Part shown: in pieces, positions 1-8,642 of the stretch | How the letters are laid out: each line of letters begins with the position of its first letter | How positions within the stretch are numbered: position 1 is the first letter of the stretch | Assembly: GCA_019084245.1 (NCBI GenBank) | Contig: JAHRFE010000027.1 | Span: 186,001-250,000, forward strand | From: Hoeflea sp. | GTDB lineage: Bacteria; Pseudomonadota; Alphaproteobacteria; Rhizobiales; Rhizobiaceae | DNA length: 64,000 nt | Direction of reading: 5' to 3' | The notes under the pieces: model-generated | The model's input: only the letters and a program-made list of their open reading frames with translations | Told to the model about the DNA's origin: nothing | Databases searched by the model: none | Translations under genes and position numbers: made by a program

Positions 1-158
1 TCGCGGTTTGATTGCCGGAACTCGAGGGGATGTGATCCTGCTGCCTGCCGGCACATCGCTTCAACTTCCGCCAGGGTGGTGTGGCCGTAGATTTCTGGTT
101 CGCGGGTGCCGAGGCGGTTGAGATTGGGTCCGTTCAGGACGAAAATTGGATTGGTCAT
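1..158 (-). CDS. aroQ: 3-dehydroquinate dehydratase, type II (partial, N-terminus only)
   Basis: The reverse strand from the ATG at 156-158 reads [20 protein letters not shown] and then [11 protein letters not shown], running off the window after about 52 residues. The NGPNLN and GTREPEIYG blocks are the signature N-terminus of type II dehydroquinases, and the Tyr in IYG is the catalytic tyrosine of the family. The enzyme interconverts 3-dehydroquinate and 3-dehydroshikimate in the cytoplasm, either in aromatic biosynthesis or in quinate/shikimate breakdown. It lies downstream of a TRAP receptor gene on the same strand, which favours a catabolic role (inference). No clear Shine-Dalgarno is visible before the ATG. 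The rest of the gene lies outside the window. Confidence 0.9.
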   Translation of the reverse strand, partial: MTNPIFVLNGPNLNRLGTREPEIYGHTTLAEVEAMCRQAAGSHPLEFRQSNR

Positions 159-186
159 CGATAGGTGCCGAATGAAGGAGGGGACC

Positions 187-212
187 GCACGGCAAGGCTA
201 ACCCTGCCGTGC
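187..212 (-). terminator. Hairpin between dctP and aroQ
   Basis: Perfect 8-bp arms GCACGGCA (187-194) and TGCCGTGC (205-212) enclose a 10-nt loop, in the gap between the dctP stop and the aroQ start. There is no T-run after it on the reverse strand, so it may be an attenuator or mRNA-stabilising hairpin rather than a full terminator. Confidence 0.35.
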
Positions 213-274
213 ATGCTACGCCGGATGTCGCACGGGCAGAGTGTGACTGCCCATGCGACAAGATGCTTGCGAAC

Positions 275-1261
275 TCACTGGATCGCATTGATCCTGTCGA
301 CGATGCCCTCGGGCCATTCCTTGGCGAGGTCGGAGTTGAGATACTTGTCCTGTGCGAAGGTTCTGAACGCGTCGAGGTCGGGCTTGTAGATCTTGAGCCC
401 CTGCTTTTCGAAGAACGCAACCAGCTCGCTTTCACCCTTGAGATGTTGTTCGGTGCTCCACGCAATGGCTGCATCGGCGGCCGACTGGACCTTTTCCTGC
501 TGCTCCGGCGAAAGCTTGTTCCAGGTGCTGAGCGAAATCGTCAGCAAGTCATAGCCGACCAGATGCGAGGTCAGCACGATCTGCTTCATGACTTCGTAGA
601 ACTTCATGTTCTGGACGTTGGGAAGGGGATTGTCCTGACCGTCGATCGCCCCGGTTTGCAGGCTGGTATAGACTTCGGCATAGGCCACCGGAACCGGGTT
701 CGCGCCAAGGGCACTGCCAAGGAACTGCCATGCTTCGCCACCTGGCATGCGCAGTTTGATGCCGGACATGTCAGCAGGTGTCTTGATCTCCTTGTCGAGG
801 TTCAGCCCGACCTGGCGGGCGCCGAAATAGGTCGGACCAAGGACCTTGACGCTGAGCTCGTCTTCGACCAGCTGGGTCATTTCCTTGCCCACCTCGCTGG
901 CGAAGAAGGCGCGAAGATGGTCCGCGTCCCGGAACAGATAGGCCGAGGTTAGCGCGGACCACTGTGGAAGCTGGTTCGCGATATCCTGCGGGGCGATATT
1001 GCCCATGTCGAGATTGCCGCGCTGGAGAGCAACCAGTTCAGTCCCTTGCTTGAACAGGGTGCCTCCGTAATAGCCGTTGAATGCGATGTCATCGCCAACC
1101 GCTTCGGCGAATTTCGTCATCATCTCAGCGCGAATATCCTGCTGGGAAAACACTGCCGAGAAACTGAGCTCTACCTTGTCCTGAGCCATTGCCATGCCGA
1201 ATGAGCCGGTAAGCGCCGTCATCATGCCTGCGGCCAAAATCATGCGTCTGGTGATCTTCAT
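275..1261 (-). CDS. TRAP transporter substrate-binding protein (DctP family)
   Basis: Periplasmic solute receptor for a tripartite (TRAP) secondary importer, 328 residues. The start chosen is the ATG at 1259-1261, because it is preceded by a GGAGG ribosome site near 1270-1275 and opens a signal peptide (MKITRRMILAAGMMTALTG, cleavage probably after AMA-Q). The open frame continues upstream but without a signal-like sequence. Family hallmarks seen are GIKLRMPG, with the conserved ligand-binding Arg, and AIDGQDNPL followed by the conserved Asn-Met-Lys-Phe stretch. No DctQ/DctM membrane subunits lie in the window; they would have to be beyond aroQ or elsewhere. The divergent GntR gene is the probable regulator. 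The substrate cannot be read directly; an organic acid, possibly a quinate-pathway intermediate, is inferred from aroQ next door. Confidence 0.88.
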   Translation of the reverse strand: MKITRRMILAAGMMTALTGSFGMAMAQDKVELSFSAVFSQQDIRAEMMTKFAEAVGDDIAFNGYYGGTLFKQGTELVALQRGNLDMGNIAPQDIANQLPQWSALTSAYLFRDADHLRAFFASEVGKEMTQLVEDELSVKVLGPTYFGARQVGLNLDKEIKTPADMSGIKLRMPGGEAWQFLGSALGANPVPVAYAEVYTSLQTGAIDGQDNPLPNVQNMKFYEVMKQIVLTSHLVGYDLLTISLSTWNKLSPEQQEKVQSAADAAIAWSTEQHLKGESELVAFFEKQGLKIYKPDLDAFRTFAQDKYLNSDLAKEWPEGIVDRINAIQ

Positions 1262-1443
1262 AATGTCTATCCTCCCGAAAGTTGCTTCTCCTGATGGCCA
1301 TCCTTGCGGTGGCCCACCCGGGAAAAGCCTACCTCTCGATGGTTCGTCAATCAATGGGTATAAATTAAAATCTCATATGAAAAGAAAATCATCATTTGTT
1401 TTGGAGGCTTGCTTAAGATGGGCTCCGCTGTCAAACTGACGCG

Positions 1444-2142
1444 ATGAAACCGTCATCCGTTACGCTTCTGCACCCCAATAGTGAAACTGTCGGAGAGGTC
1501 GCCTATCGGCAGATCCGCCGCGACATCGTGTTCGGAGCAATAGCACCGGGAACACCGCTCAGGCTCGAGCGCCTGAAGGATCGATATCAGGTCAGCGTCA
1601 GCACATTGAGGGAAATCTTCAACCGTCTGGTCTCCGAGGATTTTGTTATTGCCGAGGGCCAGCGCGGCTTCCAGGTTTCTCCCGTTTCGCAAAACCATTT
1701 CCGTGAGATCGCCAAAATGCGTGAGTTGCTGGAGGGCCATGCGCTGAAGGAATCGTTCGAGCATGGCGATCTGGATTGGGAGAGCCAGGTGGTCGCGGCC
1801 CACCACAAGCTGTCGCGAATGGAAACTCTGATGGAGGCCGGCGATCACGATCAAACCGAAACATGGAAGCGCTATGATCGTGAGTTTCATGCCGCCCTGA
1901 TCGCCGCATGTGGCTCCAGTGTGCTCATGCAGTCCCACCGCCGGATATTCGATCACTTTCTGCGCTACCAGGTGGTGGCCATCATTTATCGCGGCCGGGC
2001 CGCATCGGATGAACACTTGCAGTTGTTGGAATGCGCCCTGTCACGGGATCATGTCACCGCGGCGAAGATACTGGGCCAGCATATTCATGCCTGTGTCGAG
2101 CACACGTTCGAAAACGGGCTGATTGGAGATGTCAGTCCTTGA
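1444..2142 (+). CDS. GntR-family transcriptional regulator (FCD/FadR-like)
   Basis: DNA-binding repressor or activator of 232 residues. The N-terminal winged helix-turn-helix is clear at about residues 15-75 (VAYRQIRRDIVFGAI, LERLKDRYQVSVSTLREI, RLVSEDFV). It is followed by an all-helical ligand-binding FCD domain (REIAKMRELLEGHAL, then a conserved DREFHAALIAACGS block and a late HIHACVEHTFE helix with likely metal-binding histidines). The gene is transcribed away from the TRAP receptor and shares a 182-bp A+T-richer intergenic region with it, the usual arrangement for a regulator sensing the imported acid. The ATG at 1444 is used because the nearby upstream ATG (1419) runs into a stop. Confidence 0.88.
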   Translation: MKPSSVTLLHPNSETVGEVAYRQIRRDIVFGAIAPGTPLRLERLKDRYQVSVSTLREIFNRLVSEDFVIAEGQRGFQVSPVSQNHFREIAKMRELLEGHALKESFEHGDLDWESQVVAAHHKLSRMETLMEAGDHDQTETWKRYDREFHAALIAACGSSVLMQSHRRIFDHFLRYQVVAIIYRGRAASDEHLQLLECALSRDHVTAAKILGQHIHACVEHTFENGLIGDVSP

Positions 2143-2738
2143 AGTCCGTTCTCGTTGTGGCGCTTCATCCTGCGACCGAAGTGAGACTGTGTGAAGGCTG
2201 ACAAAGTCAAAAATACAATGGTGCAGCGGCGCCTGGATGCGTGCTTTCAGTGATGATTTCCTTTTAAAGTATCCGTGCGTCTGATCAAACGCACCAAGGT
2301 CTCTTGTCTTGCAGCTGCTGCATAATTCTTGCTTTTAATCGATGCCGATTTAAGGATTCATGCAGGAGAAGGCGCGGTCCGCTCAGGGCCATTTGCCGGG
2401 CTTTCTGTCTCGCCGCAATCAAGAGCTGCTTCTCGCCCGAAGCTGCCAAATCATGATGAGCGCTTTCGCACCTAACCTGCTGGCCGTTTCGGTTGGCGGG
2501 AGGGCAGTGACCAAAGCACGCCGAAGTCCCACCCGGAAGGCCCTCCATTTATTGCCTCAAAAACAAGCAGTTGCCGGAAATACGGTCAAATTCTGGCCGT
2601 TCCATCACGCAAGGTAACTGCCGTTATTTCAAAGTTTCACCCGGCGGATGAACCTCTCGTCCGCGGCCGCGTTTTAGTCTCAATCGCAGTGCAGCAAATT
2701 TTCAGTTTCGCCAGTGCAGTGCATGATTGGAAAGTTCA
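2143..2738. other. Intergenic region upstream of ndvA
   Basis: About 600 bases with no convincing gene. Short frames exist (for example 2360-2617 on the plus strand), but they lack a ribosome site and overlap a palindromic element. A TGAAC-N16-CGTT match (2649-2673), one base from the EcfG stress-promoter consensus, sits 65 bases before the ndvA start. The ndvA promoter must lie in this region. Confidence 0.6.
2318..2365. repeat. Palindromic intergenic element (Rhizobiales-like)
   Basis: A 48-bp imperfect palindrome. The outer arms CTGCATAATTC (2318-2328) and GATTCATGCAG (2355-2365) match at 9 of 11 positions. The inner arms TTTAATCG (2334-2341) and CGATTTAA (2346-2353) match at 7 of 8 around ATGC. 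The composition is A+T-rich inside GC-rich DNA. Its form resembles the dispersed intergenic palindromes I associate with rhizobial genomes, but only one copy was noticed in this window. Confidence 0.5.
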
Positions 2739-4517
2739 GTGAGTCTCTTGAGTATCTATATGCGGGCCCTGCGGCTGTTGGTTTCGGAAGGCTGGAGGGT
2801 GACCGGCATAAGTGCGGCCAATGTCGCGCTTGCGGTTATCATGATTGCCGAACCCATTCTCTTCGGCGAGATCATCCAGTCCATTTCCAACAACTCGGAC
2901 CTGGTGTCGCCCATTGCCCTGTGGGCGGCATTGGGTTGTTTCAACATCATAGCCTTGGTCCTGGTCGCACGCGGCGCCGACCGTCTGGCCCACAGGCGTC
3001 GCTCAAGCGTGCTCACCGAGTCGTTCGAGCAGGTGATGTCGATGCCGATGGCCTGGCATCACAGCCAGGGCACCTCCCAGGTGCTGCACACCCTGCTTCG
3101 CGCCATTGAAACATTGTTCACGCTGTGGCTCGGTTTCATGCGCCAGCATCTGGCAACGGTGGTCACGCTTGTCCTGCTTGTGCCGACCGCGCTTGCGCTC
3201 GACTGGCGCATGGCATTGGTGCTTGGCGGTCTGGGCGCCTGCTATGTGGCGATCAACCGGCTTGTGATGAACCGCACAAAGGCAGGCCAGGCTCGGGTCG
3301 AGCAGCATTATCACCAGGTCTTTTCCCACGTGGCCGATTCCATCGGAAATGTTTCGGTCCTGCAGAGCTATGGCCGCGTCGCCCAGGAAGCGGAAGCGCT
3401 GCGCCGTTTCACCGACGACCTGCTCAAGTCCCAGTATCCGGTGCTCACCTGGTGGGCGCTGGGCAGCGCCCTGCAGCGCCTGGCCGCGACAATCTCGATG
3501 ATGATCGTTCTCATCATTGGCGCGATGCTTGTTGGGCGCGGCGAGATGCGCATTGGCGACATCGTGGCCTTTACCGGCTTTGCCGGCCTGCTGATCGGCC
3601 GCCTCGACCAGGTGACCGGTTTCTTCAACGAGATCTTCGAGGCCCGCGCGCGGCTGGAGCCGTTTTTCGCGCTCAAGAATACCGTCTCCAAACGGGCCGA
3701 CAACAATGGCGGCCTGAGCGTTGACCGTCTCCAGGGACATGTGAGCTTCGACAATGTCTCGTTTACGTTTCCTGGCAGCGGCGAGGGTGTGCACAATATC
3801 AGCTTCGAGGTGCCCGCCGGCAAGACTGTCGCCATTGTCGGTCCCACCGGCGCAGGCAAGACCACGATGATCAACCTGCTTCAGCGCGTGTTTGATCCGG
3901 ACAGCGGCAGCATTCGCATTGACGGCATCGACGTGCGTGACATGACGCGGCGCTCGCACAGCAATCAGATTGCCGCGGTTTTCCAGGAGGCCGGACTGCT
4001 CAACCGGACCATCGAGCAAAACATCCGCATCGGCAAGTCCGACGCCGGCAATGAGGAAGTTCACGAGGCTGCCAAGGTTGCCGCCGCGATGGAGTTCATT
4101 CTGTCCAAGCGCGAAGGCTATGACACGCTCGTCGGCGAGCGCGGCGCCCAGCTGTCGGTTGGCGAGCGTCAGCGCATCGCGATCGCCCGCGCGGTGCTCA
4201 AGGACGCCCCCATCCTCGTGCTGGACGAGGCAACCAGCGCCCTGGATGTGGAGACCGAGCAACTGGTCAAGAGCGCCATAGACCGGTTGCGCAAGGACCG
4301 GACGACCTTCATCATCGCCCACCGCCTTTCGACGGTGTGCGATGCCGACCTGGTGATCTTCCTTGATCACGGACGCATCATCGAGTTCGGCGAGTTCCAG
4401 CAACTGGCCGGCCGCGACAACGGACGGTTTGCGGCACTGTTGCGCGCCGGCGGCTTGCTGGCGAGCAAGGACCGGCTCCATGCCGTGGGTCAGCTGCCAC
4501 TGTCGGAATCGGCGTAA
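2739..4517 (+). CDS. ndvA: Cyclic beta-1,2-glucan ABC exporter NdvA/ChvA
   Basis: Inner-membrane ATP-binding exporter that moves cyclic beta-1,2-glucan from cytoplasm to periplasm. The GTG at 2739 is chosen: it gives MSLLSIYMRALRLL, matching the typical NdvA/ChvA N-terminus, and has GGAAA 6 bases upstream. A TTG at 2727 is the alternative. The N-terminal six-helix domain contains the family block AEPILFGEII. The nucleotide-binding domain follows, with Walker A GPTGAGKTT near residue 367, signature LSVGERQR near 471 (Val replacing the usual Gly), Walker B ILVLDEATSALD and H-loop IIAHRLST. About 592 residues, normal for the family. An opgC-like gene follows after 4 bases, so the two are probably co-transcribed. 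The synthase NdvB is encoded about 20 kb away rather than adjacent. Confidence 0.93.
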   Translation: MSLLSIYMRALRLLVSEGWRVTGISAANVALAVIMIAEPILFGEIIQSISNNSDLVSPIALWAALGCFNIIALVLVARGADRLAHRRRSSVLTESFEQVMSMPMAWHHSQGTSQVLHTLLRAIETLFTLWLGFMRQHLATVVTLVLLVPTALALDWRMALVLGGLGACYVAINRLVMNRTKAGQARVEQHYHQVFSHVADSIGNVSVLQSYGRVAQEAEALRRFTDDLLKSQYPVLTWWALGSALQRLAATISMMIVLIIGAMLVGRGEMRIGDIVAFTGFAGLLIGRLDQVTGFFNEIFEARARLEPFFALKNTVSKRADNNGGLSVDRLQGHVSFDNVSFTFPGSGEGVHNISFEVPAGKTVAIVGPTGAGKTTMINLLQRVFDPDSGSIRIDGIDVRDMTRRSHSNQIAAVFQEAGLLNRTIEQNIRIGKSDAGNEEVHEAAKVAAAMEFILSKREGYDTLVGERGAQLSVGERQRIAIARAVLKDAPILVLDEATSALDVETEQLVKSAIDRLRKDRTTFIIAHRLSTVCDADLVIFLDHGRIIEFGEFQQLAGRDNGRFAALLRAGGLLASKDRLHAVGQLPLSESA

Positions 4518-4521
4518 GGCG

Positions 4522-5811
4522 ATGGGTAACGATCTCAAGCCAAACCATCTGGGGAAAAATGTTCAGACCGAAGATGCGGCTGACCGGAAATCGGCGCCGG
4601 CCGGCGCGCGGCCGAAGAGCCGGGACACGAGGATCGATGCGCTGCGAGCATTCTGCCTCATCACCATTTTCGTCAATCATGTCCCCGGCAATCCGTTTGA
4701 GCAGCTCACCTCCAAGAATTTCGGCTTTTCCGACGCCGCCGAAGCTTTTGTGCTGATCTCCGGGGTCTCCGCCGCCTATGCCTACGGGATGAAGTTTGAG
4801 GCCGGCAGCCGACTGCTCACGGCAATCCGGGCGTTGCGGCGCGCCGGCGTTCTTTACGTCGCCCATCTCGTGTGCACGCTGGTGACGCTGGCTATCTTTG
4901 CAGGGTTCTCGCTCTACTACGCCGCACCCGAATTGCTCGACACCATCAACATCGGGCCGTTGATTGCCGACCCGGTCCGGGGGCTTTTGGGACTTGTCAC
5001 GCTCGGGCATCAGCTGGGCTACAACAACATCCTGTCGATGTATGGCGTGATCCTGCTGATGCTGCCGCTGTTCCTGTTGCTTTCCCATTGGGGCATTGCC
5101 GTGATGCTGGCGGCTTCGGGCGCGCTTTGGCTGGGGTGCGGATTGTTCCTGATTGCACTTCCCACTTATCCCGGGGGCAATTTCTGGTTTCTCAACCCGC
5201 TGTCGTGGCAATTCCTGTTTGTCATCGGCATGGCCGCGAACATGCATGTGCGGGGCGGCGGCCGGATTCCGGTTTCGGTCACGCTGCAGGTCCTGTGCGT
5301 CTTATATTTGCTCCTGTCGCTTGCCTGGGTGAAAGTGCCGTTCTGGGGTGTTGATGTTTCCCTTGGCCTGCCAGCGGTTCTCACCGGCTTCGACAAGACT
5401 TTCCTGTCTGTCTCGCGGCTCACCCATGTTCTTGCCATGGCCTATCTGCTGGTCACGGTGCCCGCCCTGTCCAATATCTGGCGGGTGGGGCGCCGCAATC
5501 CTCTCGCGGTCATGGGGCGTCATGCCCTTCCGGTGTTCATCGCCGGCACGGTGCTGTCGATGCTGGCGCAGGCCTGGAACTTGACCCATGCAAGCAGCGC
5601 AACAGCGCTGGGCCTGATGATTCTTGCCGGCGTCTTGGCACAGGCAGCCCTGGCCTACTACCTTGAATGGCTCGGTGGTCTCCAAGCGGCGGCCAGGCGC
5701 CCGGTTCCAAATATCCAGAGGGTCACTGCTGCCGACCCACTGCGGCCCGCCGGCGCCCCTGAGCAAGGTGCACGGCCAGTCACGGCATCGCCGGTTCGGG
5801 CTACGTCGTAG
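4522..5811 (+). CDS. opgC: OpgC-like glucan-modifying membrane protein
   Basis: Polytopic inner-membrane acyltransferase of the OpgC family (429 residues), which adds succinyl groups to periplasmic glucans. After a charged N-terminus the family blocks RIDALRA, TIFVNHVPGN and NFGFSDAAEAFVLISG are present; the His in NHVPGN is a plausible catalytic residue. About ten hydrophobic segments follow, ending in an Ala/Pro/Arg-rich tail. The ATG at 4522 lies 4 bases after the ndvA stop, so coupling to the glucan exporter is likely. From this location I infer that the substrate is exported cyclic beta-glucan. The open frame extends upstream into ndvA but without homology. Which acyl group is used is unknown. 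Confidence 0.88.
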   Translation: MGNDLKPNHLGKNVQTEDAADRKSAPAGARPKSRDTRIDALRAFCLITIFVNHVPGNPFEQLTSKNFGFSDAAEAFVLISGVSAAYAYGMKFEAGSRLLTAIRALRRAGVLYVAHLVCTLVTLAIFAGFSLYYAAPELLDTINIGPLIADPVRGLLGLVTLGHQLGYNNILSMYGVILLMLPLFLLLSHWGIAVMLAASGALWLGCGLFLIALPTYPGGNFWFLNPLSWQFLFVIGMAANMHVRGGGRIPVSVTLQVLCVLYLLLSLAWVKVPFWGVDVSLGLPAVLTGFDKTFLSVSRLTHVLAMAYLLVTVPALSNIWRVGRRNPLAVMGRHALPVFIAGTVLSMLAQAWNLTHASSATALGLMILAGVLAQAALAYYLEWLGGLQAAARRPVPNIQRVTAADPLRPAGAPEQGARPVTASPVRATS

Positions 5812-5857
5812 ATGCAGTGTCGTGTGTTTGGAGGGGCAGAGAAAACCTGCCTTTTTG

Positions 5858-5882
5858 GGAACGCAATCTCCCTACGCGCGTT
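5858..5882 (+). promoter_or_regulatory. EcfG-type (general stress response) promoter upstream of the PQQ dehydrogenase
   Basis: GGAAC (5858-5862), a 16-bp spacer and CGTT (5879-5882) match the alphaproteobacterial EcfG consensus exactly. The -10 element ends 33 bases before the ATG at 5916. This suggests the dehydrogenase can be transcribed independently of ndvA-opgC under stress. Confidence 0.7.
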
Positions 5883-5915
5883 GGATCTCCAAATGCCACT
5901 ATTGGGGAGACGATC

Positions 5916-8510
5916 ATGCGCGCCGACAGACCCGTTACCAGCACTGAAGATTTCGAAATGCAACGCAGTGCGAAGGGTTCCGGCTATTCCCTCGGCTCCA
6001 TTTACACATCCATCGTCGGTATTCTGGTTCTCCTTCTGGGGCTTGTGCTCGGCGCAGGCGGCGTCTGGCTCATTTCACTTGGCGGGTCGTGGTATTACGC
6101 CATCGCCGGCTTAGGTCTGATTGCCAGCGGTTATCTGTTGGTGCGGCAGAAGATCATGGGTGTCGGCATCTACTTTCTGATCTGGATCGGGACGCTGATC
6201 TGGGCTGTCTGGGAGGTCGGGTTTGATCCCTGGCCGCTGGTGCCGCGGGTCGTGGCGCCCACCATCATTCTTGTGCTGGTTGCCCTGACCATACCGATTT
6301 TCTCGTCGCGTCCGGCATCCCATAAATATATCGCCCGGCACGGCAAGGCCTATCAGCCTCTTGTTGTCCTGCTTGCCGTAGGGTTGGCATTTTCCGCCTT
6401 CGCGGCAGATCGTGCGCTCGCCCAGTCCGAGGCGCCGCAGGCGGTCGCGCCAGGCCAGACAGAGAACGAGCCGGCTGACGAAGCTGCTCCCGATGAAACC
6501 ATCGCCCCCGACGCCGCCCAGGCTCAGCCTGCGCCGGGCGAAGCCCCCGCTGAAGCGGCGGTCGTCGAACCAGCGAGCGAGACATCTGTCTTGCGCCCCG
6601 CGCAGATCCTTGAGGCCGGCACGGATTGGCCGGCCTATGGCGGAACCTACGAGGGACGGCGGTATTCGCCCCTCAACCAGATCACACGCGACAATGTGGC
6701 GGACCTCGAACAGGTCTGGGAATTCCGCTCGGGCGACATGCCGAAGGGTGATGCCGAAGGCAAATACTCGCCCGAGAACACGCCGCTCAAGGTGGGTGAC
6801 AGCCTGTTCATCTGCACGGCCATGAACATCATGGTGGCAATCGATGCTTCCACCGGCAAGGAAGAATGGCGCTACGATCCCGGCGTCTCCGCCGATGCGA
6901 TCCCCTATGGCGCGACCTGCCGCGGCGTGGCCTACTACAGGGACGAGGCGGCTGACCCTAGCGATCTCTGCGCCGAGCGGGTGATCGAAGCCACGCTTGA
7001 TGCACGGATGATCGCGGTTGACGCCAGCACGGGCCAGCTTTGCACCGGTTTCGGGCAGGAAGGCATTATCGATCTGAATGATGGAATCGGTGAAACGGTT
7101 CCGGGCTGGTACGCCGTGTCAGGCCCACCCACAATCGTGCGCGGCATCGTCGTGACCGGCGCCCAGGTCAAGGATGGTCAGGCCGAAGATGCGCCCTCGG
7201 GCGTCATCCGTGGCTACGACGCCGTGACCGGAGAACTCGCCTGGGCGTGGGACATGGGCAAACCCGACCTCAAGGGCATGCCGCCCGAAGGCGAGGTCTA
7301 CACCCGCGGCACGCCCAACATGTGGACCCTTGCCTCCGGCGACGAAGAACTTGGGCTTGTCTATTTGCCGATGGGCAATTCCTCCGTGGATTATTATGGC
7401 GCCAACCGCTCGGAGGCCGAGAATGAATTCTCGACCGCAGTGGTCGCGATTGATGTGGAAACCGGCGATGTGGCCTGGAAATTCCAGACAGTGCACTATG
7501 ATGTCTGGGACTACGATCTCGGGTCTCAGCCGACGCTGATCGATTTTCCAGGGGAGGAGGGCCCGGTTCCGGCCATGATCCTGCCCAGCAAGCAGGGTCC
7601 GATTTACGTTCTTGACCGGCGGACGGGCGAGCCGCTGTTCCCCGTCGAGGAACGCCCGGTGCCCTCGGGCGGTGTCGAGCCGGAAAACCTGTCGCCCACG
7701 CAGCCCTATTCCAGCTATGCGACTCTGAGCCAGCCACGGCTGACGGAGAGGGACATGTGGGGCATGAGCCCGCTTGACCAGCTCTGGTGCCGCATCCAGT
7801 TCCGCCGCGCCGCCTATGACGGCGAATACACCCCGCCGACGGCGGATCGCCGCTGGATCCAGTATCCGGGCTACAATGGCGGCAATGACTGGGGCGGCGT
7901 TGCGGTCGATGTCGAGCGCGGCATCCTGATCGCCAACTACAACGACATGCCCAACTACAACCGCCTGATCCCGCGCGAGGAGGCTGACGCACAAGGCATC
8001 AAGCCGATCAATGAAGGCGGCCAGGGCGGTGGCGGCGAGGCCGGCGCCCAGGCCGGATCGCCCTATGCAATCGCTGTGAACGCAGGCTGGCGCATGCCGA
8101 CGGGCCTGTTGTGCAAGGAGCCGCCCTATGGCGGGATCCGCGCCATCGACCTTGCGACCGGTGAGACTCTGTGGGATCAGCCTCTGGGCACCGCGCGCAA
8201 GAACGGGCCATTCGGCATCCCCTCGATGCTGCCGTTCACCATCGGAACGCCCAACAATGGCGGGCCGCTGGTCACCGCGGGCGGACTGATCTTCATTGCG
8301 GCTGCGACCGACAACCTGTTGCGGGCGATCGATATCGAGACCGGCGAAGTGGTGTGGCAGACCGTGTTGCCGGCCGGCGGCCAGACCACGCCGATGACCT
8401 ATGAGGTGAACGGCCGCCAGTACCTCGTGATCGCGCCCGGAGGTCATCACTTCATGGAAACCCCGACAGGAGACCATGTCATCGCTTACGCCCTGCCCGA
8501 AGGCCAGTGA
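5916..8510 (+). CDS. Membrane-bound PQQ-dependent dehydrogenase, glucose/quinate/shikimate family
   Basis: Quinoprotein of 864 residues that oxidises a sugar or polyol acid in the periplasm and passes electrons to ubiquinone. The ATG at 5916 has GGGGAG about 8 bases upstream; the open frame's earlier start at 5817 has no support. About five transmembrane helices occupy residues 25-165. Next comes an unusually long Ala/Pro/Glu-rich linker (about 168-228), then the eight-bladed PQQ propeller, starting with the WPAYGGTYEGRRYSPL block near 235 and continuing through TVHYDVWDYDLGSQPTL, NNGGPLVTAGGLIF and APGGHHFM. Glucose dehydrogenase (gcd) and quinate dehydrogenase (quiA) cannot be separated by eye. 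The TRAP/aroQ genes 5 kb upstream make quinate worth considering. An EcfG promoter precedes the gene and a hairpin follows it. Confidence 0.9.
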   Translation: MRADRPVTSTEDFEMQRSAKGSGYSLGSIYTSIVGILVLLLGLVLGAGGVWLISLGGSWYYAIAGLGLIASGYLLVRQKIMGVGIYFLIWIGTLIWAVWEVGFDPWPLVPRVVAPTIILVLVALTIPIFSSRPASHKYIARHGKAYQPLVVLLAVGLAFSAFAADRALAQSEAPQAVAPGQTENEPADEAAPDETIAPDAAQAQPAPGEAPAEAAVVEPASETSVLRPAQILEAGTDWPAYGGTYEGRRYSPLNQITRDNVADLEQVWEFRSGDMPKGDAEGKYSPENTPLKVGDSLFICTAMNIMVAIDASTGKEEWRYDPGVSADAIPYGATCRGVAYYRDEAADPSDLCAERVIEATLDARMIAVDASTGQLCTGFGQEGIIDLNDGIGETVPGWYAVSGPPTIVRGIVVTGAQVKDGQAEDAPSGVIRGYDAVTGELAWAWDMGKPDLKGMPPEGEVYTRGTPNMWTLASGDEELGLVYLPMGNSSVDYYGANRSEAENEFSTAVVAIDVETGDVAWKFQTVHYDVWDYDLGSQPTLIDFPGEEGPVPAMILPSKQGPIYVLDRRTGEPLFPVEERPVPSGGVEPENLSPTQPYSSYATLSQPRLTERDMWGMSPLDQLWCRIQFRRAAYDGEYTPPTADRRWIQYPGYNGGNDWGGVAVDVERGILIANYNDMPNYNRLIPREEADAQGIKPINEGGQGGGGEAGAQAGSPYAIAVNAGWRMPTGLLCKEPPYGGIRAIDLATGETLWDQPLGTARKNGPFGIPSMLPFTIGTPNNGGPLVTAGGLIFIAAATDNLLRAIDIETGEVVWQTVLPAGGQTTPMTYEVNGRQYLVIAPGGHHFMETPTGDHVIAYALPEGQ

Positions 8511-8516
8511 CGTCGA

Positions 8517-8544
8517 CAGGGGCCGGCTTTCCAATCGGCCCCTG
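8517..8544 (+). terminator. Terminator after the PQQ dehydrogenase
   Basis: Perfect 9-bp arms CAGGGGCCG (8517-8525) and CGGCCCCTG (8536-8544) with a 10-nt loop, 7 bases past the stop codon. A short run with TTT follows at 8552. Confidence 0.75.
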
Positions 8545-8642
8545 CTGGTACTTTGGGATGGAGCCCCTGTCCTGTCGTATCACTTTGCGGAGGCGGTGTT
8601 TGGGGGGCAGGTCCGCTGAAGCGCCGACCGTTTTAGCGTGAA

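Noticed and set aside
2360-2617. 85-codon plus-strand frame in the ndvA upstream region
   Set aside because: No ribosome site, begins inside the palindromic element, and the composition is not protein-like.
2649-2673. TGAAC-N16-CGTT upstream of ndvA
   Set aside because: One mismatch in the -35 element. Mentioned in the intergenic entry but not called as a promoter.
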